From JAAYJM01 sp964498585 (GTDB taxonomy: Bacteria > Bacteroidota > Ignavibacteria > Kapaibacteriales > UBA2268): a DNA stretch of 11,749 nucleotides. The stretch covers positions 1 through 11,749 of the forward strand of contig CAZCHH010000081.1 in NCBI GenBank assembly GCA_964498585.1, read 5' to 3'. The notes below the pieces were generated by a model. The model had not been told where the DNA came from. It saw only the letters and a program-made list of their open reading frames with translations, and searched no databases. The first letter of the stretch is position 1. Each line of letters begins with the position of its first letter. Shown here in pieces: positions 1-6,398 of the stretch. Position numbers and translations under genes: made by a program.

Positions 1-5
1 TATGG

Positions 6-28
6 ATTCTGGCATACGCCAGAATGAC
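6..28. repeat. Intergenic palindromic repeat unit, ATAC-loop core
   Basis: This is a perfect 8-bp inverted repeat, ATTCTGGC and GCCAGAAT, around a 4-nt loop (ATAC), followed by GAC. A 22-base stretch (7-28) recurs exactly at 8072-8093, about 8 kb away. The usual left end of the family (GTC) is missing here. It lies in the non-coding island beyond the tldE terminator. Confidence 0.8.
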
Positions 29-50
29 TGGCTTTTACTTTCGTTTCCCA

Positions 51-80
51 GTCATACGAACAACAAGTTGTTCGCATTGC
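51..80. repeat. Intergenic palindromic repeat unit, CAAG-loop core
   Basis: The unit starts with GTCAT and contains the inverted repeat CGAACAA-CAAG-TTGTTCG at 57-74 (7 bp, or 8 bp if the C-G pair inside the loop is counted). It ends in GCATTGC rather than GAATGAC. A degenerate copy with the same right arm (AAGTTGTTCG) lies at 5231-5260. Confidence 0.7.
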
Positions 81-90
81 AAGAATAAGT

Positions 91-116
91 GTCATTCTGA
101 CGGATGCCAGAATGAC
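91..116. repeat. Intergenic palindromic repeat unit, complete 9-bp ends
   Basis: The arms GTCATTCTG (91-99) and CAGAATGAC (108-116) are perfect 9-bp inverted repeats around ACGGATGC. This unit shows the family ends most clearly: GTCATTCT on the left and AGAATGAC on the right. Confidence 0.8.
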
Positions 117-129
117 AGAGTTAAGTTAT

Positions 130-180
130 GTCATCTCCATTATAATAAAGCATCTGCTTTATCAAGAGGTTTAGAATGAC
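130..180. repeat. Intergenic palindromic repeat unit, ATAAAGC core
   Basis: The unit begins GTCAT and ends GAATGAC. Its core hairpin ATAAAGC-ATCT-GCTTTAT (145-162) has a 7-bp stem and a 4-nt loop. The same stem with loop ACTT occurs at 8217-8234 inside a unit of almost the same length (8201-8251), so the two are clearly related copies. Confidence 0.75.
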
Positions 181-246
181 AAGCATGCGAAATAACAAAC
201 TATGAGGAATCAGGAGTTCTAAAATTATGGATTTCAGAATAAATTC

Positions 247-271
247 AAAAAAAAGGGAGCATTGAGCTCCC
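247..271 (-). terminator. Rho-independent terminator of the tldD-tldE operon
   Basis: Read leftward, GGGAGC-TCAAT-GCTCCC forms a perfect 6-bp GC-rich stem with a 5-nt loop, followed directly by eight T residues (A8 at 247-254 on the given strand). It lies about 35 bases beyond the tldE stop codon, as expected for the operon end. It is the clearest classical terminator in the window. Confidence 0.9.
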
Positions 272-306
272 CAAATAAATTTATTTATAAAAATATTCGA
301 AATTGC

Positions 307-1635
307 TTATTCTCCTGAAATAGAAATTCCATTAACTTTAATAGTAGGTCCAACAGTAGAGCGGTCGAAAACTAAATCATTACCTATCATTTCAATATTC
401 TTTAAAATATCTCCAAGGTTACCATTGATTGTGATTTCATGAACTGGATAAGTCAATTCACCTTTTTCAATCCAAATACCATAAGCGCCGGTAGAAATGC
501 TTCCAGTCGAAGGCATAGTTCCCTGTCCAATAGTTTTAACGAGCAAAAGACCTTTATCAACAGACTTAATAATATCTTCTGGGCTGTGTTTTCCGGCTTC
601 AAGATAAAAATTAGTTGTTCCTCCTGAATGTCCGTTTGACTTCATATTAAGTTTTTTTGCAGAATAAGTATCGAGAAGATAATTTTTCAAAATACCATTT
701 TCTAGTATTGGAGTATAGCGGGTAGGAACTCCTTCACTATCGAAAGGACGGCTGCCGAATTTGCCCGGCATAGTTCCATCATCAATAATTTTTAAATTCT
801 TTTGAGCAATTTCCTCATTAATCTTACCAGCCAAAAAGCTTTGGTTCATATAAATCATTCTGCCCGATATGCAGGAAGCAAGAAAGCCAAGTATTCTAGC
901 AGTCATTGCTGGTTCTAAAACGAGTGGAACACTTTGAGTAGGAATTTTTCTTGAATTCAATAATCTAGTAACTCTGTGAATTGCCTTATTTGCAATAATT
1001 TCTGGATTATCAAGTTTATCAAAGCCAATAGCGTTGCTCCACCAACCATCTTCAACTTTATTATTTGTATCACCTGCCTGCATATAAACGCCTGCGTTCG
1101 TACTTGAACTTTTGTAAGAGCCGACAAAACCATTTGAATTAGCAAGAAATTCTTCTGACGCATAAGTTCCACACCACGCTCCAGATGAAACAGTAATTCT
1201 TTTGTCTGCCATAGCAATTTTTTCTAATTCCATTGCTAGCTTAATTTTCTTTTCCGGACTAACTTTTAAAATGTTTGGGTCATATATTTTTAGCTTATCT
1301 TCGCTTATCTTAATTTCTTCTTTTGGAGGTAAAACAGCAAAATCATCTTTGCTTGTATATTGAGCTCTTTTTATTGCATTATCAACTAAATCAAGAATTG
1401 TTTGCTCTTTGAAATCAGAAGTGGATGCAGTAGCAACTTTATTATCGACAATTACTTTTAATGATATACCTTTAGAGCCGGCTTCAACAAGTTTTTCAAT
1501 TTTTTGCTCACGTATTTCTGCAGTAAACTCGATTCCAGAGCTAATTGTAACCTGAGCTTCGCATTTTGCTTTTGATTTAGAATAGCTTACGATTTGCTCG
1601 GCAAGGTTCAATAAATTATTAACGTCTAATTTCAT
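307..1635 (-). CDS. tldE: TldE/PmbA-type metalloprotease partner subunit
   Basis: This 442-residue protein is the TldE (PmbA) half of the TldD/TldE protease. In E. coli the heterodimer degrades unfolded peptides and matures microcin B17 and CcdA. In the family, TldE lacks the zinc-binding HExxxH motif and encloses the TldD active site. Seen here: no HExxxH, family-like C-terminal stretches (GTMPSTGSISTGAYGIW, then NIEMIGNDL), and a length close to E. coli PmbA. The ATG overlaps the upstream tldD stop by 4 bp (ATGA), and a perfect AGGAGGT lies 6 bases before it, so start and coupling are secure. There is no signal peptide, unlike its partner, so the two would separate unless TldE is co-exported or TldD stays inside. 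It is last in the operon, with a terminator just beyond. Native substrate unknown. Confidence 0.93.
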   Translation of the reverse strand: MKLDVNNLLNLAEQIVSYSKSKAKCEAQVTISSGIEFTAEIREQKIEKLVEAGSKGISLKVIVDNKVATASTSDFKEQTILDLVDNAIKRAQYTSKDDFAVLPPKEEIKISEDKLKIYDPNILKVSPEKKIKLAMELEKIAMADKRITVSSGAWCGTYASEEFLANSNGFVGSYKSSSTNAGVYMQAGDTNNKVEDGWWSNAIGFDKLDNPEIIANKAIHRVTRLLNSRKIPTQSVPLVLEPAMTARILGFLASCISGRMIYMNQSFLAGKINEEIAQKNLKIIDDGTMPGKFGSRPFDSEGVPTRYTPILENGILKNYLLDTYSAKKLNMKSNGHSGGTTNFYLEAGKHSPEDIIKSVDKGLLLVKTIGQGTMPSTGSISTGAYGIWIEKGELTYPVHEITINGNLGDILKNIEMIGNDLVFDRSTVGPTIKVNGISISGE

Positions 1636-3158
1636 GCAACACCTCCTACGGTCATTTTCTTAATTCTTAAGGTTGGAGTGCCAGCGGTTACCGGAACAGA
1701 TTGCCCTTCTTTTCCGCAGGTGCCAAGGAAAAATCCCATATCGTTCCCAACCATATCAACATCTTTGAGTATTTGAATATTTGTACCAATTAAAGTGCAA
1801 TTCTTCAGTGGTTGTGTTAGTTTTCCGTTTTCTATTAAATATCCGAGATTAACAGAAAAAGTAAATTTCCCGGTATTGCTAACCTGTCCGCCTTGATAGG
1901 AAATAGCATAGAAACCTTTTTTAACATCTTTAATTATTTCGTCATGCTCGCTTGTTCCATTAGCAAGGACAGTATTATTCATACGTGGAATTGGCATATT
2001 TTGATAACTTTCGCGTCTTCCGTGTCCATTGGCTTTTGCTTTTAACATTCGAGCGGCTAATTTATCATTCATAAAACCATTTAATTTACCTTTTTCTATT
2101 AAAATAACATTTTCGGTTTTTGTTCCTTCATCATCAACAGACATAGAACCGCGATATTTAGGAATCGTGGCATCGTCATAAATTGTCAGCAAAGGATTAG
2201 CAACCATTTCACCAACTTTATCCCACATAATAGTTTGCTTTTTCCATGCGGAATCGCCTTCAAGAGGATGACCAACTGCCTCGTGAATCATAACTCCGCT
2301 ATCACCGGATTTGAGAACTACAGGATATTCACCACCGGGGGCATCTTTTGCATCAAGAAGAATAATTGCTTCTTTTGATGCTTCCAATCCAATGTCTTTA
2401 GGTAAGGATTCATTCTTATAAAAATGATAACCAATTCTGCCACCAGCTGATTTATAACCGGAACTTTTACTGCCATTCTCTTCTGCATTAGCAACAACAG
2501 AAAGACGTGCCTGTGGGCGAACATCTGTTACAAGTAATCCTTCACTATTAGCTATAGTTACAATTTGAATTTCGTCAGCGAGAAAACTACTTACTTTTTT
2601 GATACGGTTATCGTAATTTTTTGCTGATTCATACCCTTGCTTAATCAATTTAATTTTATCATCAAGTCCTAATTTGCTTAATGGTTCTCCTAAATCATAT
2701 AGTTTTGAACTTACTTTTAATTCATTTAGATTTGCAACTTTATATTTACTTGCCCCAGAAGCAATAGCAGCCGCAGTTAAACAGGTCTGCCTTATTTTAT
2801 CGAATGTTAAATCATTTGTATATGCATAGCCGGTTTGGTCATTATTCAGAACTCTTATACCAACTCCAAGTGTAATATTTTCAGAAGAAGATTTGACAAT
2901 GTCTTCTTCATAAGTAAGTGAAGTAGAAAGACGATATTCGAAAAACAATTCAGAAAAATCGCCACCTTTAGAAAGTGCTATTTCTAAAAGCTTCTTCATT
3001 TCTTCTTTGCTTATACCAAATAATTGCTGGTAGTCTGGTGCAGATAAACTTTTAGTAGGGTCTGCAAAGAGCGCCTGCGACCAAATATTAGCTGTTAGCA
3101 ATGCACCTGCTCCAATCCCGCATTGTTTTATAAAATCCCTTCTTTTTATAATTCCCAT
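1632..3158 (-). CDS. tldD: TldD-type zinc metalloprotease with Tat-like signal
   Basis: This 508-residue protein is the catalytic subunit of a TldD/TldE protease. The zinc-site motif HEAVGH (HExxxH) is at residues 292-297, followed by PLEGDSAW. A C-terminal GTCGKEGQ places Cys481 where the family's third zinc ligand sits. It is somewhat longer than E. coli TldD (about 480 residues) because of its N terminus: RRDFIK at 6-11, then a small hydrophobic stretch (GIGAGALLTANIW) and an Ala-rich site near residue 32, which together look like a twin-arginine export signal. The start is supported by AGAGGAA just upstream of the ATG. It is first in the operon and overlaps tldE by 4 bp. Export is inferred from the signal only. 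The AT-rich 200 bp upstream contain no promoter I can name. Confidence 0.93.
   Translation of the reverse strand: MGIIKRRDFIKQCGIGAGALLTANIWSQALFADPTKSLSAPDYQQLFGISKEEMKKLLEIALSKGGDFSELFFEYRLSTSLTYEEDIVKSSSENITLGVGIRVLNNDQTGYAYTNDLTFDKIRQTCLTAAAIASGASKYKVANLNELKVSSKLYDLGEPLSKLGLDDKIKLIKQGYESAKNYDNRIKKVSSFLADEIQIVTIANSEGLLVTDVRPQARLSVVANAEENGSKSSGYKSAGGRIGYHFYKNESLPKDIGLEASKEAIILLDAKDAPGGEYPVVLKSGDSGVMIHEAVGHPLEGDSAWKKQTIMWDKVGEMVANPLLTIYDDATIPKYRGSMSVDDEGTKTENVILIEKGKLNGFMNDKLAARMLKAKANGHGRRESYQNMPIPRMNNTVLANGTSEHDEIIKDVKKGFYAISYQGGQVSNTGKFTFSVNLGYLIENGKLTQPLKNCTLIGTNIQILKDVDMVGNDMGFFLGTCGKEGQSVPVTAGTPTLRIKKMTVGGVA
1641..1647 (-). promoter_or_regulatory. Strong Shine-Dalgarno sequence for tldE inside tldD
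   Basis: AGGAGGT on the minus strand, 6 bases before the tldE ATG, overlaps the last Gly-Gly-Val codons of tldD. It is notable because most genes in this window have weak or no Shine-Dalgarno sequence. Together with the ATGA overlap it suggests efficient coupled translation and near-equal subunit amounts. Confidence 0.75.
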
Positions 3159-3357
3159 AAATTCCTCTATAATATAGTATCCTATTAATAATTTTAATAT
3201 TTTTTACGTATATAAATTATATAAGTTACAATTTTTTTTTATTTTTTAAAAATGTCTAAGTAAAAAAATTTGATAATTATATTGAAAATTTATATTAAAA
3301 CTCTATATTATATAACCTTCTATACTTTGATATTTCGAAAAGTCTTGAGTTCTTAAT

Positions 3358-4620
3358 TCAAAATTCTTCAACAGTTATTGCTTCAAATTCTTTTCTTATT
3401 AAAAGTTCTTCTTCTTCTAAAAGAATTTTATTACGTCTTGCCATAACGATTTTAGCAAGTTCAATAGCTTTGTCTAAAGTATGTATTGTTGATTTCTCTT
3501 TGATACCGCCCCAAGTGAAAGAAGGAATATAGTTTGGCAAGAAGCCGGAATGGAATAAAATACTGCATATTCCTGCTGCAGTGCCAGTAGTAAAACTTGT
3601 ATTAATCGCAGATTTAGTATGGTCTCCACACAGAAGTCCAAGGAACATTCTACCCGTTTTTATAGATTGACAGCCGATATTAATTTTTATTTCGCCGTAA
3701 TTATTTTTCAAATCAGAAGTGTTTGTATCTGCACCGAGATTTACCCACTCACTTATGAATGAATGCCCAAGAAAGCCATCGTGCTGTTTATTCGAATAAG
3801 ATTGAATAATTGAGTTTTCTACTTCTCCACCAACCTTACAAAACTCGCCTATTGAGGTTTTTTCATAAATTTTTGCTGCTACTTTTATTGTTGAATTCCG
3901 CCCAATATAGCAAGGACCAGTAATAACTGAATTTGGCATTATTTTGGCATTCTCATCAATTATTATTACTCCTTCACTTGCATCTAAAACAGCTCCGGGC
4001 AATATAATTGCTGTTTTTGAAATGTTTATATTTTTCTCATTTAGCAAAGTTACTTTGTCAATCTGACTAGAATTTTTGGAGTGAAAAAAATTAAAATCAT
4101 CTTCAATTGCTAATCCGTTATATTCAATAGCATCCCAAATAAAATCCAATATTTTTGCTGACTTTATTTCTATTTTAAAATAGAAATCATTTTTTATGTT
4201 ATTGATTGAGTAATTGTTTATAAAGTTATCACTTAATTCAGGGAAAAAATAAGCAATTGGCAGATTATCTTTAGTAAAACATACAATTTGCTTTTGATTA
4301 TCACCTTTCAGCAAAAAACTATTGTATTGTTCTTTTAGTTCATTAAAAAAAACTGTTGTAGGCAAAAGATTAGCTAATAAGAACAGAACATTTTTCTTAT
4401 TTGGTTCTGTATTTTTTAGATTGAATTTTTTTAAAAAGCAGTTCAAATTTTCTTGTCTATCCGATAAGAAAGAAATATTAGAATTTGGAAAGAGCTTCCC
4501 AATTTTTTCAAACAAACGGAATGCCCCACATCTCAATTCAAAAATTGTGTGCAATACCGAAAATGGATAAAAATTTAAAGCATTGTTTGGTTCAATAAGA
4601 ACAATTGAATTTGTTTCCAT
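3358..4620 (-). CDS. Alternative GlmU-like sugar nucleotidyl/acetyltransferase
   Basis: This 420-residue protein resembles the Bacteroidota-type alternative GlmU (UDP-N-acetylglucosamine diphosphorylase / glucosamine-1-phosphate acetyltransferase), which would supply UDP-GlcNAc for peptidoglycan and glycolipids. The N-terminal ~190 residues lack the classical LAAGxGTRM nucleotide loop but keep a family-like opening (IVLIEPNNALNFYPFSVLH, then ELRCGAFRLFEK). The C-terminal half (about 200-372) reads as a left-handed beta-helix with short isoleucine/valine repeats. It contains signature stretches HDGFLG (280-285), GADTN (296-300), GDHTKSAINT (332-341) and PSFTWGG (366-372). A charged helical tail follows. 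It starts two bases after the FKBP gene stop without its own Shine-Dalgarno sequence, so translation is probably coupled. The C-terminal assignment is firm; whether the N-terminal half still transfers nucleotides cannot be read from sequence alone. Confidence 0.85.
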   Translation of the reverse strand: METNSIVLIEPNNALNFYPFSVLHTIFELRCGAFRLFEKIGKLFPNSNISFLSDRQENLNCFLKKFNLKNTEPNKKNVLFLLANLLPTTVFFNELKEQYNSFLLKGDNQKQIVCFTKDNLPIAYFFPELSDNFINNYSINNIKNDFYFKIEIKSAKILDFIWDAIEYNGLAIEDDFNFFHSKNSSQIDKVTLLNEKNINISKTAIILPGAVLDASEGVIIIDENAKIMPNSVITGPCYIGRNSTIKVAAKIYEKTSIGEFCKVGGEVENSIIQSYSNKQHDGFLGHSFISEWVNLGADTNTSDLKNNYGEIKINIGCQSIKTGRMFLGLLCGDHTKSAINTSFTTGTAAGICSILFHSGFLPNYIPSFTWGGIKEKSTIHTLDKAIELAKIVMARRNKILLEEEELLIRKEFEAITVEEF

Positions 4621-4622
4621 AG

Positions 4623-5051
4623 TTATTTTGCGTCTATAAGTTCAATTTCAAATATCAATGAGGAATTTTCTGTAACGAAGCCAGTTCCATCAGTTCCATA
4701 AGCTAATTCAGGAGGAATAATAAGTTTCCTTTTCCCGCCGACTTTCATTCCTAAAAGACCTTCTTCCCATCCATTAATAACTAGGCCTTTTCCAATAGTA
4801 AAAATAAATGGTTGATTTCTGTCGCGGGAGCTATCGAACTTTTTTCCATCAAGATATGTCCCAACATAATGCACAGTTAGCTGCTGTCCCGATTTTACTG
4901 GCTCTCCTCTTCCTATTAAAATATCGCCATACTGTAAGCCACTGGGAGTTTTTATCATTTTTATTTCTTCATTAGATATTTCTTTTGCTCCGCTGCAAGC
5001 TGAGACAACAAAACTAATTGTAATAAATACTATGAATAATTTATTTTTCAT
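4623..5051 (-). CDS. FKBP-type peptidyl-prolyl isomerase lipoprotein
   Basis: This 142-residue enzyme catalyses cis-trans isomerisation of prolyl bonds and probably helps fold envelope proteins. Residues 1-18 are a lipoprotein signal ending in VVSAC with lipidation at Cys19. After a short linker, a single FKBP domain (about 36-142) keeps the usual pocket: Tyr62, Phe72, Asp73, Phe82, Val91-Ile92, Trp95 (in NGWEEGL), Tyr118 (in PPELAYG) and Phe134. There is no N-terminal dimerisation domain of the FkpA/Mip type, so it is a minimal one-domain FKBP. AAGG six bases before the ATG supports the start. It precedes the GlmU-like gene by two bases, forming a likely two-gene unit; no functional link between the products is evident. 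Confidence 0.93.
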   Translation of the reverse strand: MKNKLFIVFITISFVVSACSGAKEISNEEIKMIKTPSGLQYGDILIGRGEPVKSGQQLTVHYVGTYLDGKKFDSSRDRNQPFIFTIGKGLVINGWEEGLLGMKVGGKRKLIIPPELAYGTDGTGFVTENSSLIFEIELIDAK

Positions 5052-5160
5052 TTTGAACCTTAAAAATAAAAATTTACTGACATAAAATAAAACTACATTA
5101 TAAAATTAACGATTCTTTTAATTGAATATTTTATTGTATTAGGGCTTTGCTACCAAAAAA

Positions 5161-5260
5161 CTTGGGATTCGGATTGACAAGACAAAAGAAAAAATGTCAC
5201 TGGCACTTCAGTAAAAGATGAGAATTATTAGTCATACTATCAATAAGTTGTTCGAATGAC
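5161..5260. repeat. Degenerate intergenic repeat units
   Basis: Two decayed pieces lie between rfbC and the FKBP gene. CTTGGGATTCGGATTGAC (5161-5178) matches the right end of the unit at 8201-8251 at 16 of 18 positions. The piece at 5231-5260 starts GTCAT, ends GAATGAC and keeps the right arm AAGTTGTTCG of the CAAG-loop core at 57-74, but its left arm has diverged. They look like old copies of the repeat family seen at both ends of the window. Confidence 0.6.
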
Positions 5261-5305
5261 TTTCTTGTTTTACTTTCATAAATTTTCTTTAGCTATACGA
5301 AATTT

Positions 5306-5341
5306 AAACCATCTAATCCTTCTAAACTATCTAAACCATTG
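5306..5341. repeat. 9-bp imperfect minisatellite across the rfbC stop
   Basis: Four consecutive 9-bp units read AAACCATCT, AATCCTTCT, AAACTATCT and AAACCATTG on the given strand. The last units run into the 3' end of the epimerase gene, and the TAG stop (5331-5333) spans two units. Because the period is a multiple of three, gain or loss of units would not shift the reading frame. Confidence 0.65.
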
Positions 5342-5963
5342 AAAAGAATTTAGCACTTTCATCATTTTCCCAATCGCTTAAAGACAGTCCATTTCTATCT
5401 TTTTCAGAAATAAGGAATTTTCCTTTTAGAGAATTATAGATACTTTTAAGTTTTTCATCGCATAAAGACCAGTCAATTTCACTTGAAAGTGGACATATCC
5501 CTGCTTCGCATTTTGGATTATATTCACCAGAACAATAGTATTCGATACGGGTTTCTTCTGTAAAAATATTACCATGAGCAAAACCGAATGGTATCCAAAT
5601 CCACTGGCTGTAATCATTTGCTTTGCATTCCGGCATATCGTAAGCGATTATTTTTCCGTAATTTGGGCTGTTTCGCCTGACATCTAAAATTAAATCGACC
5701 ATTCTTCCGTATATTGTTCTAATTAATTTTCCTTGAGCTGGTTGCCACTGAAAATGCAATCCTCTAATTACATTTGCAAGAGAATAGCTCTCATTCATTT
5801 GGACAAAATTTATATTTTCAAAGATTGGTTTTAGCAAGTGATGAGTTTTGAAATCGCTTTGCCTGAATGGTTCAGTAAAATAACCGCGATCATCTTGAAA
5901 ACGACCAAACCTGATTATTTTTATTTCCGGAAAAACTAAATTTTCAACTGATAAAATTTTCAT
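5331..5963 (-). CDS. rfbC: dTDP-4-dehydrorhamnose 3,5-epimerase family protein
   Basis: This 210-residue cupin-fold protein belongs to the RmlC/RfbC family, which epimerises dTDP-4-keto-6-deoxyglucose on the way to dTDP-L-rhamnose and related sugars. Visible motifs are DDRGYFTEPFR (24-34), RGLHFQ (67-72) with the catalytic His70, VDLILDVRRNSP (89-100), IPFGFAHG (124-131) and EYYCSGEYNP (141-150), the last holding the candidate catalytic tyrosine. The usual segment before the catalytic-site end is altered: GICPLSSEIDW (155-165) replaces the common GIxWNDPxxxIxW form. No rfbA, rfbB or rfbD genes lie nearby, so the exact sugar, and 3,5- versus 3-epimerisation, is open. The ATG has no clear Shine-Dalgarno; a TATTTTTG element lies about 47 bases upstream. 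The stop lies in a 9-bp repeat. Confidence 0.87.
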   Translation of the reverse strand: MKILSVENLVFPEIKIIRFGRFQDDRGYFTEPFRQSDFKTHHLLKPIFENINFVQMNESYSLANVIRGLHFQWQPAQGKLIRTIYGRMVDLILDVRRNSPNYGKIIAYDMPECKANDYSQWIWIPFGFAHGNIFTEETRIEYYCSGEYNPKCEAGICPLSSEIDWSLCDEKLKSIYNSLKGKFLISEKDRNGLSLSDWENDESAKFFSMV

Positions 5964-6009
5964 TTTATATAATTATTGAAACAATAAAAATTTTTTATTT
6001 AATAAAAAA

Positions 6010-6017
6010 CAAAAATA
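6010..6017 (-). promoter_or_regulatory. Possible -7 element for rfbC
   Basis: TATTTTTG on the minus strand fits TAnnTTTG of the Bacteroidota promoter. The matching upstream TTTG is imperfect (TTTC at about 20 bases). It lies just downstream of the tRNA-side hairpin and would give a leader of roughly 40 bases. The surroundings are very AT-rich, so chance occurrence is possible. Confidence 0.35.
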
Positions 6018-6030
6018 AGAAAAAATCTGT

Positions 6031-6053
6031 ATTTATTGAAAAAATCAATAAAT
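6031..6053 (-). terminator. AT-only hairpin between tRNA-Arg and rfbC
   Basis: ATTTATTGA and TCAATAAAT form a perfect 9-bp inverted repeat with a 5-nt loop. Read leftward it is followed, after five bases, by six T residues. It may end the tRNA-Arg transcript, but the stem has only two G-C pairs, so termination is uncertain. Confidence 0.35.
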
Positions 6054-6084
6054 TAAAAAATTGAAAGAAAAGCAAGTTTTTTTG

Positions 6085-6158
6085 TACGCCAGACAGGATT
6101 CGAACCTATGGCCCTCAGCTTAGAAGGCTGATGCTCTATCCAACTGAGCTACTGGCGC
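6085..6158 (-). tRNA. tRNA-Arg (anticodon UCU)
   Basis: The 74-nt gene folds as a full cloverleaf: acceptor GCGCCAG with CTGGCGT (first pair G-U), D-stem GCTC/GAGC, anticodon stem TCAGC/GCTGA around loop CTTCTAA (anticodon TCT, reading AGA and AGG), a 5-nt variable loop, and T-arm ATAGG-TTCGAAT-CCTGT. The discriminator is A, and CCA is not encoded (the DNA continues CAA), so CCA must be added by nucleotidyltransferase. An exact Bacteroidota-type promoter lies immediately upstream. Confidence 0.97.
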
Positions 6159-6169
6159 ATTTAGAAATA

Positions 6170-6200
6170 CAAAATTACTAATATTTTTTTAAACTACAAA
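6170..6200 (-). promoter_or_regulatory. Bacteroidota-type promoter of tRNA-Arg
   Basis: On the minus strand, TTTG (6200-6197), exactly 19 bases, then TAATTTTG (6177-6170). This matches the TTTG-N19-TAnnTTTG consensus of Bacteroidota vegetative sigma factor at every specified base and at the consensus spacing. Transcription would begin near 6163, about 5 bases before the mature tRNA 5' end. Confidence 0.8.
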
Positions 6201-6206
6201 AAAAAA

Positions 6207-6241
6207 TTGTTTTTTTATTAAATATATTATTTGTAATTTTG
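6207..6241 (+). promoter_or_regulatory. Probable promoter of SRP RNA (and perhaps rng)
   Basis: TAATTTTG at 6234-6241 is the same octamer as the -7 element of the divergent tRNA-Arg promoter. The upstream element is weaker: TTG at 6207-6209 is too far (24 bases), while TTTT sits at the consensus distance. Predicted initiation near 6248 fits an SRP RNA starting around 6266 after trimming. Confidence 0.5.
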
Positions 6242-6265
6242 TAAAGAGAAAAATTTGAAAAATTG

Positions 6266-6373
6266 AAGAAGAGCCAAGTCCCGTGCAGCTAAGGCAAGCC
6301 CAATCCCGCCAGGTCCGGAAGGAAGCAACGGTCAGTTTGATTTTAGGGTGCCACGGCAAACTTGGCTTTTCTT
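6266..6373 (+). ncRNA. ffs: Signal recognition particle RNA, small bacterial 4.5S type
   Basis: The conserved SRP apical region is at 6311-6332, with GGTCCGGAAGGAAGCA containing the GGAA tetraloop (6317-6320) and the asymmetric loop bound by the Ffh M domain. The outer ends pair over 14 bp (6266-6279 with 6360-6373), including GCCAAGT/ACTTGGC. At about 108 nt it is the short form without an Alu domain. With Ffh and FtsY it targets membrane proteins to the translocon. The 3' side of the closing stem runs into TTTTCTT, which may act as terminator. RNase G/E begins 25 bases downstream. Exact mature ends cannot be read from sequence. Confidence 0.95.
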
Positions 6374-6398
6374 AATTTAAACTGATGTTTTCATAAAG

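Noticed and set aside
1..180. Possible CRISPR array from several short palindromic repeats close together
   Set aside because: The units differ in core sequence and length, there are no regular spacers, and no cas genes are present. They are better explained as dispersed palindromic elements.
439..627. Rightward open frame over tldE (62 codons)
   Set aside because: It lies wholly opposite the well-supported tldE gene, has no family resemblance and no ribosome binding site.
3159..3357. Promoter search in the very AT-rich gap upstream of tldD
   Set aside because: Many TATA-like strings are present, but none fits TTTG-N19-TAnnTTTG in the right direction, so no site is claimed.
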